Positions 1 through 10,250 of a stretch of 64,000 nt of DNA are shown here, in pieces (positions within the stretch are counted from its first letter, which is position 1; every line of letters begins with the position of its first letter). The stretch is from Acanthosoma haemorrhoidale (Eukaryota; Arthropoda; Insecta; Hemiptera; Acanthosomatidae): assembly GCA_930367205.1 (NCBI GenBank), contig OV884011.1, forward strand, positions 136,127,437-136,191,436, given 5' to 3'. The position numbers and the translations under genes are program-made. The notes below the pieces were generated by a model. That model ran no database searches and had not been told where the DNA came from. It saw nothing but the letters and a program-made list of their open reading frames with translations.

Positions 1-51
1 GCTAGTAAGGAGGAAAGGCTGCGTAAACAATGGGGCTACGTGGGAATAGGC

Positions 52-407
52 CTAACATTGCCTTACCACGAACCATAACATACACACACACACACATATA
101 TATTGTTGTGAGATTGTGATGTTGCCTTTGGTACTCGAAATTGGCAGGCGTAAATTAGCGAAGGGGGCGACCCGAGGATCATGGCTGTGTGGGAATAAAC
201 ATTGTTTGTTGCCGTTATGCCTAATGTTGATAGTTATCATATAAATAAAATCAGGATTTAAATATAAGTGTTTTTATTGGATTTGTTGGATCAAGAGAAA
301 GACGACAACAAAGCACAAAAAAGAACCACGCGTAGAACACAATTTAGTAAATCTGGCCAGACGCGATTATATTAAGGTAAATGTAAATAACTAAATGAAT
401 CAATTTG
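52..407. other. AT-rich non-coding left edge with a CA/TA microsatellite
   Basis: No gene is seen here. A short (CA)n run followed by (TA)n lies near 81-102. The only ORF, on the - strand, is 62 codons long, reads through the microsatellite and shows no protein features, so I do not annotate it. Confidence 0.5.
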
Positions 408-997
408 TAATTAAACAATTTTCCTTTTGCCAGAATTCTTTTTTATATTAACAGAACCTCTATATAACCTCAGATTAAATTTAAATATAAACAATTAAAA
501 GATAAACAATTAAAAGATAGAAACGTAATAATATTGTTCAAATATTTATTATTTATATATATTTTAATTATATATTTTTTTATATAATTTATAACTTTAT
601 ATTTAACTTTTACGTTATCTCAAGGTTCTGTTAATAAAATATAGGAAACTTCTGGCAAAAGGAATAATGGTTTATTTACACACATTGATTTTACAATTGA
701 TATACAAATAAAATACGTACGTAATAAAAGAATACTATTAAATCTAACATTAAAATGGTACCTTATAATTATTCGTAACGTTATACTGACACTGGGTCTT
801 TTTGGATAATCTTCGTGTGGTTCGGATTAGCATTTTGAGCATCCTCGGTTCGTCTGGAGCATCACGTGGTCCGGATCATCTTACTTGAGCGTCCTTTGTT
901 CTCGTGCCGGGTGAAAGTGAAAAGGGCTGAACTCCTCGTGCACTACGAGGCCGTAACCGTGCCTTCTGGTCCTGCCTCGTCCTCTGCCGGTTCCAAG

Positions 998-1090
998 ATG
1001 AAGAGAGCCCTGTTCTTAGCCTTGTTCTCTCTCCTACCTACCGCTGCCTTCTTGACTCTTTGGTTGTTCGGATATTTATACTTTGCTTAA
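998..1090 (+). CDS. 30-aa hydrophobic micro-ORF in repeat unit 1
   Basis: A 30-codon ORF begins at an internal ATG of a longer open frame (866-1090). After two basic residues it is almost entirely hydrophobic (LFLALFSLLPTAAFLTLWLF), enough for one membrane segment or a signal-anchor. The local sequence is more GC-rich than its surroundings. A related hydrophobic segment sits at the same place in repeat unit 3. No known family is recognised, and it may simply be part of a repeat. Whether it is expressed cannot be judged from sequence. Confidence 0.25.
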   Translation: MKRALFLALFSLLPTAAFLTLWLFGYLYFA

Positions 1091-2174
1091 TTTACGTAGT
1101 TTATAAAATAAAATATTTATATTAAATTATTGACATTATTTATATTATAAATATTTATGGTAGAGACCATGCAACGAATAGTGTTTAAACATTCATGAAT
1201 CACGATACCGTTCATTTATGCCCGCTAATTTTGAGTTTATTAATAAAAACACTATTAAAAATCATAACATTAAAATATCACAACAATATATATTATTATG
1301 TTCTTTTACTTTAAATATATTTTATTTACTATTTATTATTAGGTTCTATTAACAAAAATAAATCTGGCAAAAAGATGAATTTAATTTTACAAACATAAAA
1401 AAATAAACTTAAATTAATTATATAAATACTTGTCTATAAATTCGATTCCTTTTCTTCTTTAATTTTCTTCATTCTTTAAACAAAATTAATACTTCTTCTC
1501 TTCGTGCTATTTCTCTTCCGTTCTGCTTTAAGTCAATAACCACTAACCAACAAAGTTTTTCTTACTCACAATCTCAAGCTAATAATATGTATTACAGGCT
1601 GATCCCAAAACTAGAGTGTAACTGTGTGTGTTCTCTCAGAACCACAACAACTAATTATAACTGGCTAAAACTAGAGAGTAATTCTGTGTGTATTCATTTT
1701 CACAACAACTATACTATCCTTTGTTTTTTTCATACACTCTCACTTGTTTTTATTTTGCCTTCTTGATAAGTTGGATTAAATATTATATAAAAAACTCCAC
1801 AATCTCTAATATCACAACAATATATTATTATGTTTTTTATCTAAATTGTTTACTTTTTAAATTTAATCTGAGGTTTTAAAGGTTCTGTTAATATAAAAAA
1901 GAATCTCTGGCAAAAGGAAAATTGTTTAATAACATTACTTTTTATTAATTTATTATATATAAGCACGTCTGTGACAAAATTATAATGTTAAAACTAAACT
2001 TAAAATTTACGTTAATATTACTCGCAATTGGACAGATTTACTATTCTTACGTCCTTCGGCGAATTCTTCTTTTTTCTTTGTTCGTTGTTGTTGTGCCACG
2101 CGATCAGTACACCTCCACTGCTATCATCTCTTCAATCCTTCTTCTCTGGATATTGGATTCTCATGTCTCCTGCG

Positions 2175-2282
2175 ATGAACAAGGGCGCTTCTTGCTCTCT
2201 CGTTGTTTTTATCTCACCTGTTGCCTTCTTGATTTTTTTATCTTTCTTATTTTCCAATGCCAGTTGTCTCAGATATTATTAA
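2175..2282 (+). CDS. 35-aa hydrophobic micro-ORF in repeat unit 3
   Basis: This is the counterpart of the micro-ORF at 998-1090, in the equivalent part of repeat unit 3. From ATG at 2175 it encodes 35 residues with a hydrophobic centre (SLVVFISPVAFLIFLSFLF). The open frame extends upstream to 2028. The shared pattern is Met, a basic residue, a small polar stretch, a hydrophobic run with Pro, then 'AFL'. Repeat unit 2 carries only a decayed version near 1720-1780. Function is unknown and coding status is uncertain. Confidence 0.2.
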   Translation: MNKGASCSLVVFISPVAFLIFLSFLFSNASCLRYY

Positions 2283-2590
2283 ATTTTCTTATTTTATAAG
2301 TTAACAAATCCAATATTAAAATATTTATATTTAATTCTTGATATTATTTATATAATAACTATTAATATTAGATATAATGGCTACAAATAATGTTCATCCC
2401 TTCATAGCCATGATCCACGGGTCGTTTACCGCCCTTTTATGCCCGCTAATTTCGAATTTATATCAAAAGCAACATCACAAACCCACAACATTTAAATATC
2501 ACAACAATATATTTATATATAACTTCTACTATCTGTATAACACTTTAAACTTGCTTTGGAAAAATAGAAATCATACTAATTAACTCATCT

Positions 2591-3083
2591 GTCCAGATTA
2601 TATGCTCCTGATGTTGTTATGCTGCAATTTTCTATTTAAAACCATTTTGAAATACAAATTTCTGAGAATTGCTCTTGTTATAATCTTGTTTACTCATTTA
2701 TTTATCTGTTGAAACCTGGAAATAATTATGTATGACCACTTTAATTGTCATTCAGTTATGAATATCAACAATAAGGTAATGGGAAGTCACCAGGTTATTA
2801 TTATATTGACTTGGCCATGTAAAGTTATTATATTGAGTTCAAATGTATACTAATGTACATTTATACGATAAGATATGATAACTTTCGAGGGCCGGTGATT
2901 GTGGATTAAATTTTTATTGAAGGGTGGCGTTAATATTTTATGGCATTTCAGTTTTCTGTTTATCGGAAAAAAATTGTAATTTGAGTTTTTTTTTTACTAT
3001 GACTTCTCATTGTTTCATGCAATTTTTGAAACGTCTATCATTTTTCTTTTCTCTTTTCTCCATCATTTAATAAGTATTTTAGA
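2591..3083. other. AT-rich spacer, nothing recognised
   Basis: No ORF, repeat or splice pattern that I can support is seen between the repeat units and the mariner-type element. Confidence 0.4.
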
Positions 3084-3930
3084 AAAGGGTGTCCCAGAAT
3101 TAACGCAAGATTTGAATTTGCCGCCATTTGTGCAGTAAAGTGCTGGCAACCCTATAAAAAAACAATTTGATAGTTGACAGTTTAGGGTTAATCAAAATGG
3201 AGCGTTACACGATAGAACAACGTGTCTTTATTTCAAAAATAATGAAAGTTTGGCGGCCGCAGTTTGAAAATTTCATACAAAATATGGTCGGAATAGTGTT
3301 TTGACTCGATTGTGAAGAGATTAATTGGAAAAATTAGGAAAACTGGATAAGTTGGAGACATTAAACACACTGGTCGTCCAAAAACAAGCCATTCAAATGT
3401 CAATATCAAAGCAGTGCATGAGAGTGTCAAATGAGGCTGGTCATGCAGTGCTTGACTGTTACTGGTGCTTGATATCACGACATGATAACACAGTTCTTTG
3501 TGCCGAAATTGGGTGATATTGATGTGGCCAATATGTGGTTTCAACCAGATGGTGCCACATGCCATACAGCCCATGAAACAATTCAAATACTGCATGAGAC
3601 ATTTCCAGGTCGTGTACTCTCTCGTTTCGGTGATCAGAATTGGCCCCCTAGATCGTGTGATTTAACATGTCAATAAGCCCACATCTACCCGTGCATGAAA
3701 AGAGGAAATTCAACGCTGCACCAACGAAATTCAACCACATTTATGCCAAATGGTCATGGAAAAATTCGACAAAAGAGTGCGTATGGGCCAGCAAAGTCAT
3801 GGAGGCCATTTGCCTGATGTGTTATTCCATAAATAACCCTATCCTATTTACTTTATAATGCAATAAAAAAATACTAAAAACTGTGTTTTATATTTAAATC
3901 AAATCTTGCGTTAATTCTGGGACATCCTTT
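3084..3930 (+). mobile_element. Deleted mariner-type (IS630-Tc1-mariner) transposon
   Basis: The ends are inverted repeats of about 30 bp: AAAGG then TGTCCCAGAATTAACGCAAG on the left, and the reverse complement ending at 3930. An ATG at 3197 opens a reading frame beginning MERYTIEQRVFI, typical of the helix-turn-helix start of a large insect family of mariner-type transposases. The catalytic 'DGATCHTA' segment is still readable at 3542-3571, followed by a 'RFGDQNWPPRSCDLT' segment. At about 847 bp the element is far too short for the full transposase. The middle is deleted and the frame is broken several times, so it is non-autonomous. No clear TA duplication is visible at its edges. Confidence 0.85.
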
Positions 3931-4086
3931 ACTTATGCAGCTTGCACTATTGGATATTGATATGCTGAGATAAAAAGTAGTTTGACTCCCAACCTTAATT
4001 TAAACTTTAATCTCAATATATTTAAAATTGTTCATTATAGGATTATTTAAAATTTCCCAATGTAAATTTCATTTATGATTTTTCAG

Positions 4087-4317
4087 TCCCATGACCAGTG
4101 GAGAGGAGATATTCCCCTGTGTCGCTCATGCTCTGTTACTACTCAGATAAGGATACGAGCTAAGGGTCGTTCTTCTTCAGTGGAGACCGTGCTGCGGGAA
4201 ATAATTTTCCTGGGTATTGTCACAATACCTGTCCCTCATTACATCAGCCGACTACCTTATTTAAATAGAAATGTTGTACAGCTTTCCACAGAAAATGAAA
4301 AGGAGAATGAGTCTTGA
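4087..4317 (+). CDS. Probable terminal coding exon, unrecognised protein
   Basis: A consensus acceptor (tgatttttcag) at 4076-4086 opens a 76-codon frame that ends at TGA 4315-4317. The exon is visibly more GC-rich and codon-like than its AT-rich flanks. The peptide has a CRSC pair near its start, a basic stretch, a hydrophobic piece (IIFLGIVTIPVP) and an acidic, Asn-rich tail. AATAAA lies about 90 bp downstream, near 4403. I find no upstream partner exon between 2.6 and 4.0 kb, so the gene may start outside the window or the mariner element may have disrupted it. The protein is not recognised. Confidence 0.4.
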   Translation, partial: SHDQWRGDIPLCRSCSVTTQIRIRAKGRSSSVETVLREIIFLGIVTIPVPHYISRLPYLNRNVVQLSTENEKENES

Positions 4318-5392
4318 AATCGCGATGACAAAACATTTTAAAGTAGTGATAGAAAATTTGTATACAAAATTACTGGTGATATTTATAATTTTGTTTGTTA
4401 ACAATAAATTATATAAGGAATGCAATTACATGTAAACAAAAGTTTAGTATATTTTCTCTGTAAATAAATTGGATTATTACTATTCTAGATGAAAATGCTG
4501 CTATGAAAAAGTTTTTATTTTTTATATCATTGTGTTTTTAAAACATTTATAACTATATACACACATTTAGTATTTATTGACTTCTGATTTATTGAAACTT
4601 GCAATGGAATGCATGATGAAATCTGTATTATTACTGTACACTTGCTAAAAATTAAATGGGAGTACCATTTTCTTAGTTTTTAATTTTGTTGATAATTTTT
4701 GTTTTAACAATGCCAATCATCAATATTACATTATTTTTTTGAAGATATAACATATTTATGACTCATAGTATATTTTTAAAAGTGGTTTTTATTAATTAGT
4801 CATCAGATAATTTCTATTTTTAGTATTACTGTAAATAAGTGTTTTTTAAACTATTTATTAAAGTAAGTTTCTTGTATCTGTAAATTATTTTTCTTTTCAA
4901 TCCCATTTACTTCAAAGGTTCATTATCATAATGAAATGGAAATACAATAATTTCTTATTAGTGCTATGGTCTCTTGCCAAATAATTTAGTCAAAAACTAT
5001 GAATATACACCATGATATGTTTTATTATTGGTGTAATCTTATTAATTTATGTTTCTATATATTTATTGGTGATGTTATTTTGTACAGAGCGAGCATTTTG
5101 GTGAGAAAAAAAAAATATTTCACTTATTGCATAAATTGTTAGTCTGAATTATTTATAGATGTTTGGGTCTGTTTTGTTTTGTTGGTAAATTAACTCCTGT
5201 TTCACAGCATGCCGAGTAATAAATTATGTCAACCATACTCTATTATACAGGGTTAGGGCCATGTATAACAAAAAAAATAATCACACTACCAAAGCAGTTA
5301 GTTATGGTATCATTTCCAGTCCTGAGCCTCCAGAAAAGACTAAATGGTTGGCAAATTTAAACATTTTCATTGTTATATAAATTACATTCCCA
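4318..5392. other. AT-rich, no gene seen
   Basis: This is probable 3' flank of the preceding exon followed by intergenic DNA. It is long-range AT-rich with no coding signal. Confidence 0.4.
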
Positions 5393-5571
5393 GGGCTCCG
5401 GAAGTTCTCCCAGAGCCCCTACCTCAACCTACTAACAGTAATAATGATGCCTTGATGGGTATCTTGGGCAGTATGATGAACATGTTGAGCAGCATGACCG
5501 CTGCCATGAATACACTCACCGAGGCTGTAACGCAGATGATGTCAGAATTCAAAAATCAAACATCTAAATGA
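5393..5571 (+). pseudogene. ORF1 C-terminal remnant of Jockey copy A1
   Basis: About 58 codons of the gag-like first ORF remain. A Pro-rich stretch is followed by a Met-rich amphipathic segment (MGILGSMMNMLSSMTAAMNT). The stop TGA overlaps the ORF2 start. The zinc-knuckle region expected further upstream in intact elements is missing because of 5' truncation. This ORF would package the element RNA. Confidence 0.6.
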
Positions 5572-8224
5572 TGGGGCACGTAATTTTAAATTACAACGTC
5601 TGCGGATTTCGGCCCAAACAAGCCGACGTAGAGGCAATTCTACGGTGCCATTCGCCAGACGTTGCCGTTTTCACAGATACCCGGTTGAAGAAGATCCACT
5701 TCTGCCACTTCCCGGGTTATACCGCTTACCGCCACGACACTGAGACTATCACTGGAGGAGTTGCTGTCTTAGTGAAGCACGGAGCTCCCTGTAGGAGACT
5801 ACCCCCACCCGTGACCCTAGGGCCCTCCCACTACATCGTAACGCTCCAGATACGGCTCACGAAGAACATGATAGTGTCAGGAGTTTACAGAAGACCGAGA
5901 GCCAACTGCGACTCGGACTAGCTCCTGCTCACTAGCATAGCTCATGACCGAAGGCACGTCATCGTGGGTGACCTAAATACGAACTACAGCTGGTGGAGCA
6001 GTGCAACGGCAAACGCCCTCGGCCGCTACATCACTAAAACACCATTTACGGTCATCCACCCAGGATTGCCGACCTTCCGTCACTTCGTGAACCCCAACAG
6101 GACCACGCCCGATCTACTGACTCAAGAGCCACACTGAGTCACCGGATGCTCTGCCTTGGACTTTACCACCTCCGACCATCGGCCTATGCTCTACGAAGTA
6201 GAAGGCGACATACCAGAGCCGCCTGCTTCTAGATACAGGTACGATGAGGCCAAGTGGGACCTCTACAAGCATCTTATCAAGACCGAGTTGCCCACAATTA
6301 CGCCCCTGAGACACACTTGGGATATCGATTACGCTATCTATCAGCTTCAAGACGTCATGACCGAGCCGCCGATGCATCGATCCCGAAATTTTCTTCGAAG
6401 TCCCCTTCTCTGAGGAAACCTCCGGATCACATTCTACAACTGATTAGACAGTGTAACAATATCAAGAGCAGGTGGTTTAGAACCAAAAACAGGGACTTAA
6501 AACCGGTTTTGAATGCTCTCACAAACCAATTTAAGTCCCTGATGGCCCAGTCTGGAAGGCTGTAAGGCAGGAGGTCTGGGAAGGCCTCAATAGTCTCCAC
6601 GGTGACCACAAGCAATTGTGGAAGCTCGTGAAGACATGCAGGTCCAAAAAGAACGGTGTAAAGCTGGCCGTGAACGGACAGTTCATCCCCACCATCGAAA
6701 AGGCGGACATACTGGCGGATCGTTACGAAGCCGTGAGCCGTGGCCAAGACCAGCCAATAGGAGCCCTCGACCCTCCCTCCCCACCACTACCGAAATCTAT
6801 ATCTCCCACCGGCAGGCCGCTGGCTTCATTCGAAGAACGAACGGGAATAAGGCACCAGGTGAAGACGGGATCCAGAACATCTTACTCAAGCAACTACCGA
6901 GGAAAGGAATCTCGTACATCACCAACGTGTTGAACTCCTGCTTCAGGCTGCACTATTTCCCTCAGAATTGGAAGCACGCTGTGGTCGTCCCCCTGCTGAA
7001 ACCAGCGAAAAGCGGTTATGAGCCATCTCATTACCGCCCCATCAGTCTGCTGACTCAACTCTCGAAGCTGTTTGAGAGAATCGTCCACCTACATCTCTCC
7101 GAGCACTGCGAGATGCAAGAAGTTATCCCACCGGAGCAGACTGGTTTCAGCACAGGCTTAAGTGCGGACAACAACTTGGTGAGACTGCAACACCACGTCG
7201 CATCGAACGTCCGGAGCAACCGAGCTACCGCTAAGATCTCACTAGACTGTTCGAAAGCCTTCGACTCTGTGGACCACTACACCCTACTCCAACGTCTGAG
7301 GGAATACGGATTCTTGGATCAGCTACAGAACCTGATGACTTCATACCTCACAGGCAGAACTTTTTCGGTTCGGATAGGCACCACGTCTACGACCCTAAGA
7401 AAATACACTGCCGGTGTCCCCCAAGGATCAGTGCTAGGCCCCCTGCTGTTCAACATCTACACCGCCCATATCGTAGGAGCCTCGTACCCCAACTGGGAGG
7501 TATCGGCGTATGCAGACGACATAGGTGTCTACAGCACTAGCATCAATCCCACCAGAGCCCTGAAATTTGCTGAGAGGGCCAGTCAACACATTGCTGAGAA
7601 ACTCGACGCCGTCAACATCAAAGTCAACCCGGCCAAGACGCAAGGAATTATATTTAGTTATAAATCTGGAAGAAAGAAGTTACCTAAATCCTTCGCCTTA
7701 GACGGCAAAGAGTGCTCTGTGAGCAACAAGCTATGCTACCTTGGGATTACCCTCGGTAGACACTTGTTCACGACACATCTCAGCAAGAAGTTAAAGAGTG
7801 TTAGGAAAAAGTCCTACAGCCTAGGACACCTACTTCACAGCCCGGCTTTATCAGTACGCCTTAAGCTGCTGATTTACCAGAGCGTCCTGAGACCTGCTTT
7901 GATGTACGGGACCCCACTATTCACGTATCTAAATCCTAACACTCTAAAAACGCTCCAGCAATTCCAGAACAGAGTTCTCCACACCCCCCAAACATAGCCC
8001 GTTCGACCGAATGAAGGCAGACGAGATCCACGAAAAATTTGAAGTGCTCACCATCCAAGATTTTATCAAGAGACGAATTTTTCGATTCACTTCGACACAG
8101 CCACAACCCACTATTCTCCGACCTTCAACCACCACCAATGCCCGTCCGATGGAAGCACTGCAGGACCGCCGAAGCCTGGAGACAGATGGACCTCATAGAA
8201 CCCGAGCCCCCTGACGGGGACTGA
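5568..8224 (+). pseudogene. ORF2 (endonuclease + reverse transcriptase), broken
   Basis: The N-terminal AP-like endonuclease runs from 5568 (NYNVCGFRPKQADVEAI), continues to 'VGDLNTNYSWW' near 5960 and to the 'TSDHRPM' motif near 6170. It carries in-frame stops at 5919 (TAG) and 6135 (TGA). Frameshifts follow near 6400, 6570 and 6780. The reverse transcriptase is open from about 6800 to 7997, with 'NKAPGEDGI', 'YRPISLLTQLSKLFERI', 'AGVPQGSVLGPLLF' and the catalytic YADDI at 7509-7523. Further frameshifts occur at about 7985 and 8080. The C-terminal piece has 'QPPPMPVRW', a variant of the 'TPPPLPxRW' signature in the other Jockey copies of this window. No product can be made. Confidence 0.88.
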
Positions 8225-8599
8225 ACGATCCACACCCAGCCGAGAGATCGAGGTCGATCTCCCGGCCGACTCAATCGAAGCACCATGACCCCTTCTACCA
8301 GCTCAGGGTGGGTCGATCTCCCGGCCGATAGGCCGACACAGGGCAGCCCCCTTCAGAGGTATGACCTGGCCGACTACAAACCAATGCTTAGTACCCCTAG
8401 GCTCCACCATAGGTAGACTCCCACTACCTTCCCGAACCCACCCGCCTCCTTTAGGCATCCCATATCCTTCAAATAGGACTCCCCTTAGTGAAAGGCACCC
8501 CTCAATCCAAAATAATTTTCCTTTAATTTTTCACACATCCTATTTTTTATAAGTTTGAGAGCTATGAAAAAAAAAAAAAAAAAAAATTATATTCACAAA

Positions 8600-9630
8600 G
8601 TTTATTCCAAATATTTATGTAGACATATAAAGTAGGCAGGAGATTATTACTAGAAACTTCCTTTCATTTAAAATTTGTTTTCATTTTGTATTTCTTTAGT
8701 TATATCATATTATTTTTAATTTTAGAGCTGATAAAAGGATCAATATTCAAAATAAACCTTGGAAGTTAAAATATAATTTATCTTACTAGAGACTGTGTCC
8801 TGAACAATTTATTATTTATTGAAAGCTAAATAAAATAAATAATTAAGGATTAGGAACCCTCAGAATCTTTTGATGTCAGTCCATTAGCTCTTCTAAGAGA
8901 GCTATCCCTGTTACCTTTAGGGCTTTTTAGAGGATATCACATATTAACTAGGAAATAATCAAAAGTTGTAATATAGTTGTGTACAATGAAAATTCAAATT
9001 CCAACTAGGTCAATGTTTTTCTCTTTCATCAATAATTATTAAAATTTGTATTAGTAGCATTACATATCACAACTTAAAATCATTAACAGTTAAAGTTACT
9101 AATATTTATGAATTCTTCGTAAATTAACTAAGCATATTTATCAAATAAAAATATACCTTTGGCATAAGAGAAAAAAAATATTGTCTCTTATGTCTAGGCT
9201 AAGTGCCTGCCGTGCGAGATCTAATTGAACAAACTGAACAACCACTCTAGCATTATTTTCCTCAGAAAACGAAATTTGTGTAAAAAGATATTTTACAAAA
9301 GTTAACTTAAATTATAAATAATTAAATAGTCCGGTAAGTAAAGCAGAATTTTTGTTTAGTTGACTATTCTACATTATGAACTGTTGGCGTTAGATGAACT
9401 ATTTGTATACATGAGTGTTAACACTAATTGATCCTCTTTCAAACAACAATTTTGGTTTCCCGTGTTAGCTATTTGCTACTTGCCAATAATTCAAGCCTGC
9501 ATTATGATGTCCAAACTTGATTTTCTGTTCTTTATTATTTGTTTTTACGAGTTCAAACTTCGCGAAATTCCAAACAGCTGGACACATTACTAAATTCTGG
9601 GGTGTTCAAACCGTGATTTGAAAAATATAA
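8600..9630. other. AT-rich intergenic, nothing recognised
   Basis: No ORF above background, no repeat and no splice pattern is supported here. Confidence 0.4.
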
Positions 9631-9639
9631 TGAGGTATA

Positions 9640-10250
9640 GGAGCCTCGAATTTGGGGCTTAAATGCAAAGAATCTCGTGCAAACTTTTTCTGTTGATGCC
9701 GCCGATCTGGGGAACGTTGTTTAACGTCAACGTTAGACTATCCGAAAACATCTGTTTAAGACCTTACGGAAAAACTTTTTTTTGCAAAATCAACCATTGC
9801 TGACGACTTCACGGCGATTGACTGAAAAGATACTCGTGAATTTTACGACCACCACAAAATAAACCATTGGTATGAAGTGAAGTGTGCGCATTTCTTTGTC
9901 GAAAAAAAAAAACCCTTTCTAAACAGAACCGTTACTTTTGGCGTAAAATGGATTCTTTACGAAGGAAGTAGCATCTCTGGACAGTGAATGGACAAAGAGG
10001 AAACACCGAAACATTTTCCGAAGCTCATAAAAAAATGCAATGGTTACTGTTTGATGTGCTTCGTCTGGTTTGATTTATTAAAGTATTTTTAGTCCCTTTG
10101 AAACTAACGCAGTCAAGAAGTATTGCACTTAAATTGGTAGAATGTATCGGAAAACGATGTTTCTCAGATCGCACGAATCCAATCTACTAGATTTTACAAA
10201 AGTTTTTGAAACGATCGATCAGAGCATCATTTTTACCAAAACTTGAAATT
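9640..10250 (+). mobile_element. Heavily decayed mariner transposase relic
   Basis: Reading frame from 9940 gives 'KWILYEGS', one stop, then 'EETPKHFPKLIKKCNGYCLM'. This matches the order of blocks in mariner transposases, where a WILYDN block is followed by an APKHFPK block and then a VMVTVWW block. Upstream, broken frames rich in stops cover the expected N-terminal half. No inverted ends could be located, so the borders are approximate. This is an old, dead copy of a different mariner group from the element at 3.1-3.9 kb. Confidence 0.6.

Larger units (their letters stand above)
408..2590 (+). repeat. Three diverged repeat units plus one inverted end
   Basis: A junction motif (AGGTTCTGTTAATA, then about 15 A-rich bases, then TCTGGCAAAAGG) occurs in + orientation near 622, 1341 and 1878, and inverted near 419-460. 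The outer copies (about 408-490 and 1850-1930) form an inverted repeat of about 75 bp. The motif divides the region into units of about 719, 537 and 710 bp. Units 1 and 3 align along their length, with a hydrophobic ORF segment near 998-1090 and 2175-2282, then the AT-rich stretches at 1100-1160 and 2300-2360. A 'ttatgcccgctaatttng' segment follows near 1217 and 2438, then 'aatatcacaacaatatat' near 1274 and 2497. Unit 2 keeps only part of this. The element class is not recognised. Confidence 0.6.
5393..8583 (+). mobile_element. Jockey-type non-LTR retrotransposon, copy A1, 5'-truncated
   Basis: The remaining structure is the tail of ORF1, then ORF2 with endonuclease and reverse transcriptase, a short 3' UTR and a poly(A) run at 8565-8586. 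ORF1 and ORF2 overlap as ATGA at 5568-5571, typical of two-ORF non-LTR elements. A candidate imperfect target duplication flanks it (AAATTACATTCCCA at 5379-5392, AAATTATATTCACA after the tail). A second copy of the same family lies at 36679-37685. The body is GC-rich compared with host DNA. Stops and frameshifts make it non-autonomous. Confidence 0.9.
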
